Positions 1-7,415 of a stretch of 35,568 nt of DNA are shown here, piece by piece. The notes beneath the pieces are model-generated. The model had not been told where the DNA came from, did not search any database, and saw nothing but the letters and a program-made list of their open reading frames with translations. This DNA comes from Gammaproteobacteria bacterium (lineage in GTDB: Bacteria; Pseudomonadota; Gammaproteobacteria; DSM-16500): positions 1 to 35,568 of the forward strand of contig JABDDF010000016.1 of NCBI GenBank assembly GCA_013287745.1, given 5' to 3'. Each line of letters begins with the position of its first letter. Position 1 is the stretch's first letter. The position numbers and the translations under genes were made by a program.

Positions 1-17
1 CATGACAGCTTTAATGC

Positions 18-54
18 AAAAAGGGGAAGCTTAATCCTTAAGCTTCCCCTTTTT
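18..54. terminator. Perfect hairpin, bidirectional terminator
   Basis: A 17-bp perfect inverted repeat (18-34 and 38-54) with a 3-base loop. The stem starts with five A and ends with five T, so it has the A-tract/GC stem/T-tract form of a Rho-independent terminator on both strands. It probably ends a gene lying left of the window. Confidence 0.85.
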
Positions 55-55
55 G

Positions 56-348
56 CCTATCAGCTTCCTAGCCAATTCTGCCATTTCCGTGGCGGGCCAT
101 CCGTGATGCTGCACTATTCCCTAATGCCTGTCCCTATTTTCGTCCATGAGTACTATTAGGTTAGCAAAACCAAGGCTGTATCCCCAACTCATTTGTCTGG
201 GAAATAGTCTGTAATGAATGCAGATAGTAGGGGCTAATAATAATGTATTTCAAAGAGTTATATAATCGCAAGGCTTGCCTTGCCTGTTATATGCTCACTC
301 TTTTTGCGATCTTTAGCTTACAGGTGGAAGGGTGAAAATCTTGGAAAA
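56..348. other. Gene-poor stretch, no recognised gene
   Basis: No convincing ORF on either strand. On the minus strand there are short open pieces in different frames, one starting MSWGYSLGFANL and stopping after about 23 codons, which could be remains of a decayed gene. I cannot assign them. A short palindrome (GCAAGGC/GCCTTGC) lies near 268-283. Confidence 0.5.
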
Positions 349-615
349 TTATTTTTTTGGGCGGCGGCGGAAGAAGGATTGCTGGATGAAGGGGCCAAAA
401 TAGATACCCAGCATAAAGGCGCCAAAGATCACGCCTGCAATATAGATTGGCAAGAAAGCCATAATAAGAATGTGTGTTATTTTAAATGTTCCCTCATGAG
501 CAATCATGGCGGAAATAGAGAAAGCCTTGCTATTTAACAAGCAATAGCAAGCGAAAGCGAAAATCGCTATCGTCAGAAGTATGGTGCTTAAGTGTAAGGA
601 AATTAATTTTTTCAT
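349..615 (-). CDS. Small two-helix membrane protein
   Basis: An 88-residue protein of unknown function. It starts MKKLISLHLSTILLTIAIF, with a first hydrophobic helix at about residues 8-28 and a second at about 48-74. The C-terminus is basic (RRRPKK), which favours a cytoplasmic tail. The hydrophobic pattern makes this strand more likely than the overlapping plus-strand ORF. The ribosome binding site is weak. It lies 95 bp downstream of psd on the same strand and could be the last gene of that operon or a separate unit. Confidence 0.55.
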   Translation of the reverse strand: MKKLISLHLSTILLTIAIFAFACYCLLNSKAFSISAMIAHEGTFKITHILIMAFLPIYIAGVIFGAFMLGIYFGPFIQQSFFRRRPKK

Positions 616-710
616 TATAGGTATTTCTAGTGATATTTAAGAGTATTTTATCTTTTTTTTCTTAAGACATGCTTAATGAGAATAGCAATTTTGAATACTT
701 TTTGATTTAA

Positions 711-1556
711 TTATTTCTTAAGAATGCAGGCTAAAGCTTGTCCATATTCAATGAAATCCTGTGCTTGCCATTTAGGTTGCCAAGCTATTGTATTTCGAGG
801 AAATAAAAGAATGACAGTTGAACCAAGATGAAAATGTCCAAGTTCTTCGCCCTTCATCAAGCTAATGGTTTGAGAATAAGTCTCAGTATAAGCTTGACTT
901 GCGCGCACAGGTTCATTCATCCACACCATTTGTATGCTGCCCACAATCATTGCGCCGACTAAAATCACAGCCATCGGTCCGACAAGCGTATCAAAGATTG
1001 TGATAAAGCGCTCATTGCGGCCATATAAATTAGGAATAGCTTGAGAGGTGGCACGATTCACAGAAAATAATTTACCAGGCACATAAATACTTTGTGTTAA
1101 TTTACCCGTGAGCGGCATGTGCACACGATGATAATTATAAGGAGCAAGATAAATCGTGGCATATTCACCTTCATCAAAGCAATCCGCAATGGGATGATTG
1201 GCAAATAAGGATTGTAAAGTGAAATGAAAACCCTTTGCTTGTAATAATTCACCCTGTTTAATGCTGCCAATTTGCGCGATAGCACCATCAGCAGGGCTTG
1301 CAATTATATCTTCGCCAGTGTCAATAGGCCGTAATTCTACTTTAAATTGCCGAATAAAAAAATCGTTAAATGTTGCATACATGTTAGGATCTTCTTGTAA
1401 GGCAAGCCGCATGTCTATCTGATATTTTCGAATGAATTGCTGAATAAGAAAATTCTTCAACCAAGGCGTGCGCGCATTCGCCAATTGTCCTGCCAATCGA
1501 GACAAAGCATGCTGCGGCAAAATGGATTGTAATTTTGCGATAAAATTATTTTTCAT
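711..1556 (-). CDS. psd: Phosphatidylserine decarboxylase proenzyme
   Basis: Converts phosphatidylserine to phosphatidylethanolamine at the inner membrane. The proenzyme cleaves itself at an LGST motif (about residues 244-247) to form a pyruvoyl group on the serine; the motif is intact here. The rest of the catalytic set is visible: SPADG near residue 90 and YHRVHMP near residue 143-149. I chose the ATG at 1556 (MKNNFIAKLQ, 281 aa) because it matches the usual family N-terminus; an in-frame GTG at 1574 would add six residues. The gene overlaps the end of the SCO1-type gene by 11 bp, so it is probably translated with the oxidase assembly operon. Confidence 0.95.
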   Translation of the reverse strand: MKNNFIAKLQSILPQHALSRLAGQLANARTPWLKNFLIQQFIRKYQIDMRLALQEDPNMYATFNDFFIRQFKVELRPIDTGEDIIASPADGAIAQIGSIKQGELLQAKGFHFTLQSLFANHPIADCFDEGEYATIYLAPYNYHRVHMPLTGKLTQSIYVPGKLFSVNRATSQAIPNLYGRNERFITIFDTLVGPMAVILVGAMIVGSIQMVWMNEPVRASQAYTETYSQTISLMKGEELGHFHLGSTVILLFPRNTIAWQPKWQAQDFIEYGQALACILKK

Positions 1557-2214
1557 TTGAAAGTGCATTGACACTGTCTGAAAAAGCTTGGGCTAGTTCA
1601 AGGGGTTTTAATCCATAATTAAATAATCCAGCCCATTTACCCTGCGGATTAATGAGTAAAATAGTGGCCGTATGTTCTATTTGATAATTAGTATTTGCAT
1701 TTGTTTCTCGCGCAGCATACACGCCTAACTGACTTTGTAATTTTCGTAACACATCAATTTTACCTGCAGCGCCAATAAAGGCAGGATTAAAACTGTGTGT
1801 ATATTGTGTGAGTGAGGCGGGTGTATCGCGTTCAGGATCAACAGAAATTAACACCACTTGTAAGTTTGGATATTGATTGTGAAGTGTGGTGTAAGCGCGA
1901 TTGATGGTGTCCAAAGTGCTCGGACAGACACTGGCACAATGGGTAAAACCAAAAAATAATAAGGTCCAGTGATGATAGAAATTCTCTAGCGTAAATTTGG
2001 CGGGCGTATGACCATCGCTATTATTAGTGGTGACTAATTCAAAAGAATTAATATCACGTGCGACAGGAAATATCAGGCCATATTTACTATCAAGTGTCGG
2101 TGTTTTACTTTGGTTTTTGAGATGGAAGACAAATAATGAAGTAATTAAGGCTGCACTAAGAAAGACGACAAAGGCAATAATTTGATGCGTAGGAATAAGT
2201 TGTCTATTCTGCAT
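1546..2214 (-). CDS. SCO1/SenC copper chaperone
   Basis: SCO1/SenC/PrrC-type thioredoxin-fold protein that delivers copper to the CuA site of cytochrome c oxidase. At 222 aa it has an N-terminal membrane anchor (residues 12-31) and a periplasmic domain. The copper ligands are present: C93 and C97 in THCASVCPST, and H181 in QIEHTATILL. It is 8 bp after ctaB and overlaps psd, in an operon of oxidase assembly factors, which fits this role. Family assignment is firm; copper delivery to CuA is known for the family, not shown by this sequence. Confidence 0.94.
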   Translation of the reverse strand: MQNRQLIPTHQIIAFVVFLSAALITSLFVFHLKNQSKTPTLDSKYGLIFPVARDINSFELVTTNNSDGHTPAKFTLENFYHHWTLLFFGFTHCASVCPSTLDTINRAYTTLHNQYPNLQVVLISVDPERDTPASLTQYTHSFNPAFIGAAGKIDVLRKLQSQLGVYAARETNANTNYQIEHTATILLINPQGKWAGLFNYGLKPLELAQAFSDSVNALSNEK

Positions 2215-2222
2215 AATGACTC

Positions 2223-3095
2223 TTAATTAATTAGTAAATAATGATCCAATAATATAGCGGCAAATAATCCTGTTAGATATACCAAGGAATATTTAAATGT
2301 TTTTAATGCGATGGTGTTGTCATTCGTCGCGAAACGTAATTTTAATGCATAGCCCATTAATCCCGCATTCAAGAGCAAAACACTAATGAGATACAATTGT
2401 CCGCTCATGCCGATCGCATAGGGCAGCAAGCTGCAAGCAACGGTTAATAGGCTGTAAAGTACAATGTTTAATTTGGTAAAGGGAATGCCATGTGTGACAG
2501 GCAGCATGGGAATGGCTGCGTGTTTATATTCATGATAACGATGTAGGCATAGCGCCCAAAAATGGGCGGGCGTCCAAGAAAAAATAATTAAGACGAGCAG
2601 CCAAGCTTGGGGATCTAAATGCCCTGTCACCGCTGTCCAACCCAGTAAGGGGGGCATGGCACCCGATAAACCGCCAATCACAATATTTTGTGAGGTGGCA
2701 CGTTTGAGATAGAGTGAATAAACAGCAGAATAACCAATGGCGGCGAGCAGCGTAAGAATGGCTGTTAGTGTATTTACGCCAAAATATAAAATGAGAAAAC
2801 CCATACTGCCTTGCAGCGTGGCAAAAATAGCCGCATCGCGTAAGGATAATTTACCAGTAACAAGGGGTCGGCGTTTGGTGCGCTCCATCATCGCATCAGT
2901 GCGATGATCAATGATGTGATTGAGCGTTGCAGCGGAGCCTGACATCAAAGCAATACCCAGTGTGGCAGTGAGCCATAGCCACCAAGGAATTGTGTCAGTA
3001 GCACCTAGGTACATACCAGCCCAGGTCGTTAATAGCATGAGTAATACGACACGGGGTTTACAAAGAATAAGATAATCACGCAATCCGGGAGTCAT
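2223..3095 (-). CDS. ctaB: Protoheme IX farnesyltransferase (heme O synthase)
   Basis: UbiA-superfamily integral membrane prenyltransferase that adds a farnesyl group to heme B to make heme O. Both acidic/aromatic motifs are present: NHIIDHRTDAMMERTKRRPL after the second helix, and YHEYKHAAIPMLP later. Several transmembrane helices follow the family pattern. The ORF can be opened to 3185, but ATG at 3095 (MTPGLRDYL, 290 aa) is preceded by AGGT at a suitable distance and overlaps ctaA by only 20 bp, so I prefer it. It works directly before CtaA, whose gene is just upstream. Also called cyoE or COX10. Confidence 0.95.
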   Translation of the reverse strand: MTPGLRDYLILCKPRVVLLMLLTTWAGMYLGATDTIPWWLWLTATLGIALMSGSAATLNHIIDHRTDAMMERTKRRPLVTGKLSLRDAAIFATLQGSMGFLILYFGVNTLTAILTLLAAIGYSAVYSLYLKRATSQNIVIGGLSGAMPPLLGWTAVTGHLDPQAWLLVLIIFSWTPAHFWALCLHRYHEYKHAAIPMLPVTHGIPFTKLNIVLYSLLTVACSLLPYAIGMSGQLYLISVLLLNAGLMGYALKLRFATNDNTIALKTFKYSLVYLTGLFAAILLDHYLLIN

Positions 3096-4080
3096 AGCGT
3101 TTACCTGTGAGAAATGAAGTTTTGACCCAAGCCGTAATGAGGGTGAGTAATAAAATGATGGCAACAGCTTGGTGAAATAAGGCAATCGTAATGGGTCTAA
3201 GCCAAATAATATTTAAAATGCCTAGGCTAAGTTGCAAGGCAATTAAGGCTAGCATGACCAAGGCTAGTGCGCGCAAAGCAGGATTTAGCAATAAGCAAAG
3301 AGCTAAGATGCTGACATAGATTGCGGTGATCAGTGCGCCAATGCGATGCAGCATATGGATGGTGATTAAATCACTGTTCAATTTATCAAATTGCAAATGC
3401 GGTATGAGTTGGCCATTGCAATAAGGAAAATCGACACAGGCAAGTCCTGCATAATGCGTGCTGACCCAGCCGCCCAAGCTGATTTGGATGGCAAGAATAA
3501 GGCAAGCAAGGGCTAGCCAGCATGCTGAACGCGTTCGTCGCCGTCCTTTAGAAGTAAAAAAAGAAGCATCGCGTACAGGTAATTCGAGATAAGCCCACCA
3601 TAGGACACTGAGAATAGAAATGCCTGTTAGCAAATGAGATAAAACAATGGCAGGTTTTAGTTTTTCTGTGACCGTGAGCATGCCGAGCATCACTTGAATA
3701 CTCAGTAAGAAGATGAGGGCGATGGCAATGACTCTTGCTTTGGGGTCTTTTAATCTGCGGCTAAATAGCAATGAGAAAGAGAGTAATAGGATTAATAAGC
3801 CTTCCGTGCCGGCAAAATAACGATGCGTCATTTCAGTCCAGGCCTTTTTTATATCAACGGGCTGCAGGGGATAGCTTTGCATAGCGCCTGCAAGTTGGGC
3901 TGTCGTATGAGGGGCAGTGAGATAGCCATAGCAATGCGGCCAATCAGGGCAGGATAGTCCAGCATCAGTGAGTCTGGTATAGGCGCCGAGTAAAATCACG
4001 ACAAAGGCCAAGAGGAAAGTGAATAAGGCGAGTTGATAGCCTTGGCGGTATCTTGTTGATATAAAGAAATAACGTGTCAA
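3076..4080 (-). CDS. ctaA: Heme A synthase (CtaA/COX15)
   Basis: Oxidises heme O to heme A for the aa3 oxidase. The protein shows about eight transmembrane helices, two cysteine-pair loops (GLSCPDWPHC and GLACVDFPYC) and the four conserved histidine contexts (MTHRYFAG, LSHLLTG, HMLHRIG, LFHQAVA). I place the start at TTG 4080, with GAGGA seven bases upstream, giving 334 aa. An upstream ATG at 4158 would add 26 residues, but these are encoded by an inverted repeat (MGSRLRGNDR is repeat-derived), so that start is unlikely. The gene lies between SURF1 and ctaB in the assembly operon. Confidence 0.94.
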   Translation of the reverse strand: MTRYFFISTRYRQGYQLALFTFLLAFVVILLGAYTRLTDAGLSCPDWPHCYGYLTAPHTTAQLAGAMQSYPLQPVDIKKAWTEMTHRYFAGTEGLLILLLSFSLLFSRRLKDPKARVIAIALIFLLSIQVMLGMLTVTEKLKPAIVLSHLLTGISILSVLWWAYLELPVRDASFFTSKGRRRTRSACWLALACLILAIQISLGGWVSTHYAGLACVDFPYCNGQLIPHLQFDKLNSDLITIHMLHRIGALITAIYVSILALCLLLNPALRALALVMLALIALQLSLGILNIIWLRPITIALFHQAVAIILLLTLITAWVKTSFLTGKRYDSRIA

Positions 4081-4128
4081 GCAAAGTTCCTCGTTTCTGT
4101 GTGATATGTCCCTTTTGGATGACGCAAG

Positions 4129-4194
4129 CCTGTCATTCCCGCGTAGGCGGGAACCCATTTATAGGTAGGTTCCCGCCTACGCGGGAATGACAGG
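4129..4194. repeat. 27-bp perfect inverted repeat, dRS3-like arms
   Basis: Arms 4129-4155 and 4168-4194 are perfect reverse complements with a 12-base loop. Each arm holds an ATTCCC-N8-GGGAA core, like the neisserial dRS3 unit and similar dispersed repeats of other proteobacteria. It sits between SURF1 and ctaA and may act as an attenuator or RNA stabiliser in the operon message. Only one copy lies in the window. Confidence 0.85.
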
Positions 4195-4204
4195 CCGCAG
4201 CTTC

Positions 4205-4927
4205 CTACCTACGCTCGCAATTAAGTGCCACAGATAATATCAACAAGGTCAGTGCAAAAGCAAACCATTGTACAGCATAACCCCGATGTTTCTCCGGCCC
4301 CATTGTGACAATTTGCCACTCAATGTCATAAGCTGCTTTATCCTTGGGATTCAAACTGAGGATATAAGGAAAAAGTGCCTGGCCGCCTAGGATGTTTGAT
4401 AATTGCCCATCTTGAATATATTCCACACGCAAAGGCCAAGTAATTTGCGGTGATTCAGTCATTTGCCCAAAGGCCACATAGGCAGGCGGCCTATTGATCA
4501 TGCCTGTGATGCTAGTCGATCCCATAATAGGTCGAATGACAGGCAGCTCGCGCCGGCCATGTTGCACCAAAGGCACAAAACCTCGATCGATCAAAATAGG
4601 CGCGCTCAATCCATCAGCATGAAAAGGCGTATAGACTTCATAGCCAACTTGACCATGAAAAATTTTATTATCGAGCAAGATCGTATGCGCATTATCAAAC
4701 AATCCTTGTAATTGTGCTGGATAAAAACGCCAATCACGATTGATTTGTAAATCAGACGTAGTCAAAGGCTGATGTTTTGCGCGGTCGGCAAAGGATTGCA
4801 GTAATAGGGTTTTTTCTTGTGCGCGTGCTAGCTGCCATATGCCCAAACGGACAAAAAGGCAAATCAAGGCAAGCGCTAGCAAGGCTAGTTTCCAATTCTT
4901 TATCTTAAAAGGCATTTTGTGATGCAA
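4205..4927 (-). CDS. SURF1 family oxidase assembly protein
   Basis: SURF1/Shy1 proteins help insert heme A into cytochrome c oxidase subunit I. This 240-aa protein has the family layout: one N-terminal helix (about residues 12-30), a periplasmic domain, and a C-terminal helix (about 218-236). The conserved segment DNAHTILLDNKIFHGQVGYE is visible in the first third. It is the first gene of the minus-strand assembly operon and diverges from the DUF2909-type gene across 46 bp. An ATG at 4915 (MPFKIKNWK) is an alternative start. Confidence 0.92.
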   Translation of the reverse strand: MHHKMPFKIKNWKLALLALALICLFVRLGIWQLARAQEKTLLLQSFADRAKHQPLTTSDLQINRDWRFYPAQLQGLFDNAHTILLDNKIFHGQVGYEVYTPFHADGLSAPILIDRGFVPLVQHGRRELPVIRPIMGSTSITGMINRPPAYVAFGQMTESPQITWPLRVEYIQDGQLSNILGGQALFPYILSLNPKDKAAYDIEWQIVTMGPEKHRGYAVQWFAFALTLLILSVALNCERR

Positions 4928-4973
4928 TTCCAGTTGTGTATACTAGCCGCAGTTTATCTGCAAAGGATGATGT

Positions 4974-5186
4974 ATGACAATTCTTGTGAAGGCCATTATT
5001 CTTATTTTATTAGCTGCAATTTTATTTGCACTGGGAAGCGCCTTATATTTTTTGATAAAAGGAAATGGCAGGGATAATTCTATCGTTAAAGCATTGACCT
5101 GGCGTATTGCTTTATCTCTTTTATTATTCTTACTGTTGCTATTTGCATTTACGATGGGGTGGATCACGCCTCACACATTGATTTAA
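4974..5186 (+). CDS. Twin-transmembrane DUF2909-like protein
   Basis: A 70-aa protein with two hydrophobic helices (about residues 4-27 and 42-64) joined by a short polar loop (IKGNGRDNS). The layout and length fit the DUF2909 'twin transmembrane' family, which in many gammaproteobacteria lies between coxC and SURF1. Here it diverges from SURF1 and heads the tat operon. AAGGATG lies just before the ATG. No biochemical function is established for the family; a role in oxidase assembly is only suggested by context. Confidence 0.8.
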   Translation: MTILVKAIILILLAAILFALGSALYFLIKGNGRDNSIVKALTWRIALSLLLFLLLLFAFTMGWITPHTLI

Positions 5187-5200
5187 TGAAGGAGATTAGC

Positions 5201-5368
5201 ATGGGTTTTCGTAATATGGGTTCATTGATTTTAATTTTTTTAATTCTCATGATGTTGTTTGGCACGCAAAGATTACGTGAGATTGGCAATGATTTAGCAA
5301 TCGCGATTCGTAATTTTCGGAAGGGATTGCAAGATGATTTCGATGATAAAAAGGAAAATAAATCGTGA
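5201..5368 (+). CDS. tatA: Sec-independent translocase protein TatA
   Basis: Pore-forming subunit of the twin-arginine translocase. The N-terminal helix is followed by the hinge LFGTQRLREIG and the amphipathic helix NDLAIAIRNFRKGLQDD, the usual TatA pattern. The start is ATG 5201, with AAGGAG at 5189-5194; a longer frame from 5159 would run inside the preceding gene. The protein is only 55 aa, shorter than the 89 aa of E. coli because the C-terminal tail is nearly missing. It overlaps tatB by 4 bp. Confidence 0.92.
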   Translation: MGFRNMGSLILIFLILMMLFGTQRLREIGNDLAIAIRNFRKGLQDDFDDKKENKS

Positions 5369-5586
5369 ATTTCAGCATTAGTGAGTTGCTTGTCATTCTC
5401 TTAGTGGCCTTGCTCGTAGTGAAGCCTGAGCAATTACCTGATCTGGCATTTACTTTAGGGCGCTTTGCAAAATCCATGCAGCGTATGTTTTCTAAAGTGA
5501 AAGATGAAATGAATGGCTTAATTGACTCAGTCGAAAAGCCTGAAAGTAAAAAAGAAGTCACCATTGAACAACAGTCATCTGAATAA
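5365..5586 (+). CDS. tatB: Sec-independent translocase protein TatB
   Basis: TatB pairs with TatC to bind twin-arginine signal peptides. The N-terminus FSISELLVILLVALLVV with a glutamate early in the helix, then KPEQLPDLAFTLGRF, matches TatB; the glycine usually before Pro in the hinge is a lysine here. Translation starts at GTG 5365 (GTGA overlap with the tatA stop), with AAGGAAA upstream. At 73 aa it lacks most of the long C-terminal tail of E. coli TatB (about 170 aa). Its 3' end overlaps tatC. Confidence 0.9.
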   Translation: MNFSISELLVILLVALLVVKPEQLPDLAFTLGRFAKSMQRMFSKVKDEMNGLIDSVEKPESKKEVTIEQQSSE

Positions 5587-6295
5587 TGGCGGTAGTATTC
5601 GCCTCTTAGCTGAATTGCGGACACGATTGATTTATGCAATCACAGTTCTTTTTGGCTCGTTCGCTATTTTGATGTATTTTGCCAATCAACTCTATACTTG
5701 GCTTGCGCTGCCCTTACTCAAATTTTTACCGCAGGGACATCTCATCGCCACAGAAATTGTGGCACCCTTTTTTGTGCCATTTAAACTCGCCTTTATGTCA
5801 TCTGTCTTGCTGACCGTGCCCTTTATTTTATATCAAGTATGGGCATTTATTTCGCCAGCCTTGTATGGCCATGAAAAACGTATGATTTGGCCATTTTTAT
5901 TGCTGAGTGCTGGCTTGTTTTATGCGGGCATTGCCTTTGCTTATTTTGTGATATTTCCCATGTTGTTTCATTTCCTTGCGAATGTGGCGCCAAAAGGCGT
6001 GATCTTAAGCCCTGATATTAGCGAATATCTCGATTTTACCATCAAATTATTACTGGTATTTGGTGCTCTATTTGAAATCCCCATTATCATGTCACTGCTT
6101 ATTTCAACTGGGATTGTCACGCGCGAAAAATTTATTAAATGGCGCTCCTATGCTATTGTAGGCGCCTTTGTGATTGGTATGCTGCTCGCGCCGCCCGATG
6201 TTTTTTCGCAAACCTTATTAGCTATCCCAGTATGGTTATTATATGAAATAGGTATTTTGTTATCGCGAGTGATTAAAACAAAACGAAATGAATAA
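5564..6295 (+). CDS. tatC: Sec-independent translocase protein TatC
   Basis: Six-helix receptor of the twin-arginine translocase. Conserved stretches include RLLAELRTRLIYAI near the N-terminus, VPFILYQVWAFISPALYGHE in the first periplasmic/second helix region, and a proline-containing stretch MLLAPPDVFSQ before the last helix. The open frame begins at 5522, but I prefer TTG 5564 (243 aa), which gives the usual short polar N-terminus and has AAGAAG six bases upstream. It overlaps tatB by 23 bp and birA by 8 bp. A likely substrate, the Rieske protein, is encoded in the same window. Confidence 0.95.
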   Translation: MNNSHLNNGGSIRLLAELRTRLIYAITVLFGSFAILMYFANQLYTWLALPLLKFLPQGHLIATEIVAPFFVPFKLAFMSSVLLTVPFILYQVWAFISPALYGHEKRMIWPFLLLSAGLFYAGIAFAYFVIFPMLFHFLANVAPKGVILSPDISEYLDFTIKLLLVFGALFEIPIIMSLLISTGIVTREKFIKWRSYAIVGAFVIGMLLAPPDVFSQTLLAIPVWLLYEIGILLSRVIKTKRNE

Positions 6296-7259
6296 GAAAA
6301 TGAATGCGAGTTTGATTAAATTGGTCACGATATTAAGTGATGGTCATTATCATGATGGCACTTCCATTGGCGCTCAATTAAACATCACTCGCAGCGCCGT
6401 GTGGAAGATGATCCGGAAATTACAAGATTATAAAATTAAAATTAACTCTGTCAAAGGCAAGGGCTATGTTTTGGCTGAGCCTTTTATCATTTTAGATTTA
6501 GCAGAAATTAACAAGAAATTAGAAGATAAAAATCTCGAAATAAATCTTTTTGAAAGTATTAATTCAACCAATGATTATTTAAAAGTACCTTATGAAAGTA
6601 AGAATACAGTCCTGTGTTTAGCTGAACAGCAAACGGCAGGGAAAGGAAGATTAGGTCGCAAATGGCATTCACCCTTTGGCCGAAATCTTTATTTGTCCGG
6701 TCGTTATTTTTTTCGTAAAGATGTGAGTGAATTAGCGGGCTTGAGTTTGTTAACAAGTTTGGCCGTGATAGCAGCATTAAAATCCCTGGGTTGTAATGAA
6801 GAAATCTTAGTGAAATGGCCCAATGATGTTTTCTATCAACATAGGAAAATATCAGGAACCCTAATTGAAATCCAAGCAGAAAGTCATGGCGGTAGTTTTG
6901 CAGTAATCGGCATAGGCATTAACGCGAATATGATTGATGACGATCCTGCGCTTACATCGGCATGGATTTCAGTGCAAAAAATCATGGCAAGATATATTGA
7001 TCGCAATGAATTAGCGGCACATTTGATTAATCACTTGCTTAGTTATTTGGCTGAGTTTGATTTGCATGGCTTTGCTCCCTTTGTAGAAATGTGGGGAAAG
7101 AGGGATTATCTGCGAGGGCAAGTAGTGACATTGAAGAACGCGCAGCATGAGGTGAGAGGCAGGGTTTTGGGGGTGAATGAGCAGGGATATTTGCGTTTGG
7201 AATTGAGTGATGGGAGTGTGCGGGCTTTTTCTTCGGGGGATGCGTCCATAATTCGTTGA
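6288..7259 (+). CDS. birA: Biotin-protein ligase / biotin operon repressor
   Basis: Bifunctional BirA: it makes biotinyl-5'-AMP, biotinylates carboxyl carrier proteins, and represses bio genes when biotin is plentiful. The N-terminal 65 residues form a winged helix (NITRSAVWKMIRKL recognition helix), so this is the DNA-binding group II type. The ligase core has GKGRLGRKW (118-126), KWPND (176-180) and RKISGTLIE with the catalytic-region lysine K187. A C-terminal SH3-like domain follows. It overlaps tatC by 8 bp and is probably cotranscribed with the tat genes. It converges on the bioZ-like gene; a clear bioO site lies about 1.2 kb away. Confidence 0.97.
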   Translation: MNKKMNASLIKLVTILSDGHYHDGTSIGAQLNITRSAVWKMIRKLQDYKIKINSVKGKGYVLAEPFIILDLAEINKKLEDKNLEINLFESINSTNDYLKVPYESKNTVLCLAEQQTAGKGRLGRKWHSPFGRNLYLSGRYFFRKDVSELAGLSLLTSLAVIAALKSLGCNEEILVKWPNDVFYQHRKISGTLIEIQAESHGGSFAVIGIGINANMIDDDPALTSAWISVQKIMARYIDRNELAAHLINHLLSYLAEFDLHGFAPFVEMWGKRDYLRGQVVTLKNAQHEVRGRVLGVNEQGYLRLELSDGSVRAFSSGDASIIR

Positions 7260-7262
7260 TGG

Positions 7263-7401
7263 CCCTCATCCCCTGCCCCTCTCCCCTCGCAAAAAGCGCT
7301 CCGGGAGAGGGGAGCGTCCTAAGATATTTCGAGGAGAAAATTTAGAACGCTCCCCTCTCCCGGAGCGCTTTTTGCGAGGGGAGAGGGGCAGGGGGTGAGG
7401 G
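7263..7401. repeat. 139-bp MITE-like hairpin element, copy 1
   Basis: Long terminal inverted repeats: 57-bp arms (7261-7317 and 7347-7403) with one mismatch, around a 29-base core. The unit from CCCTC to GAGGG is 139 bp, exactly as in the copies at 15406 and 23122. It starts 3 bp after the birA stop and ends 15 bp before the stop of the convergent bioZ-like gene, so it may separate the two transcripts. Confidence 0.9.
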
Positions 7402-7415
7402 CCGCTGTCGATTAT

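Noticed and set aside
280-537. Plus-strand 85-aa ORF
   Set aside because: Opposite the better two-helix membrane protein gene; composition is not protein-like and no ribosome binding site.
4463-4711. 82-aa ORF antisense to SURF1
   Set aside because: Lies inside a clear SURF1 gene on the other strand.
5247-5639. 130-aa minus-strand ORF across tatA-tatB-tatC
   Set aside because: Shadow of three well-supported tat genes.
7039-7269. Minus-strand 76-aa Pro/His-rich ORF
   Set aside because: Begins in the 139-bp repeat and runs antisense to birA.
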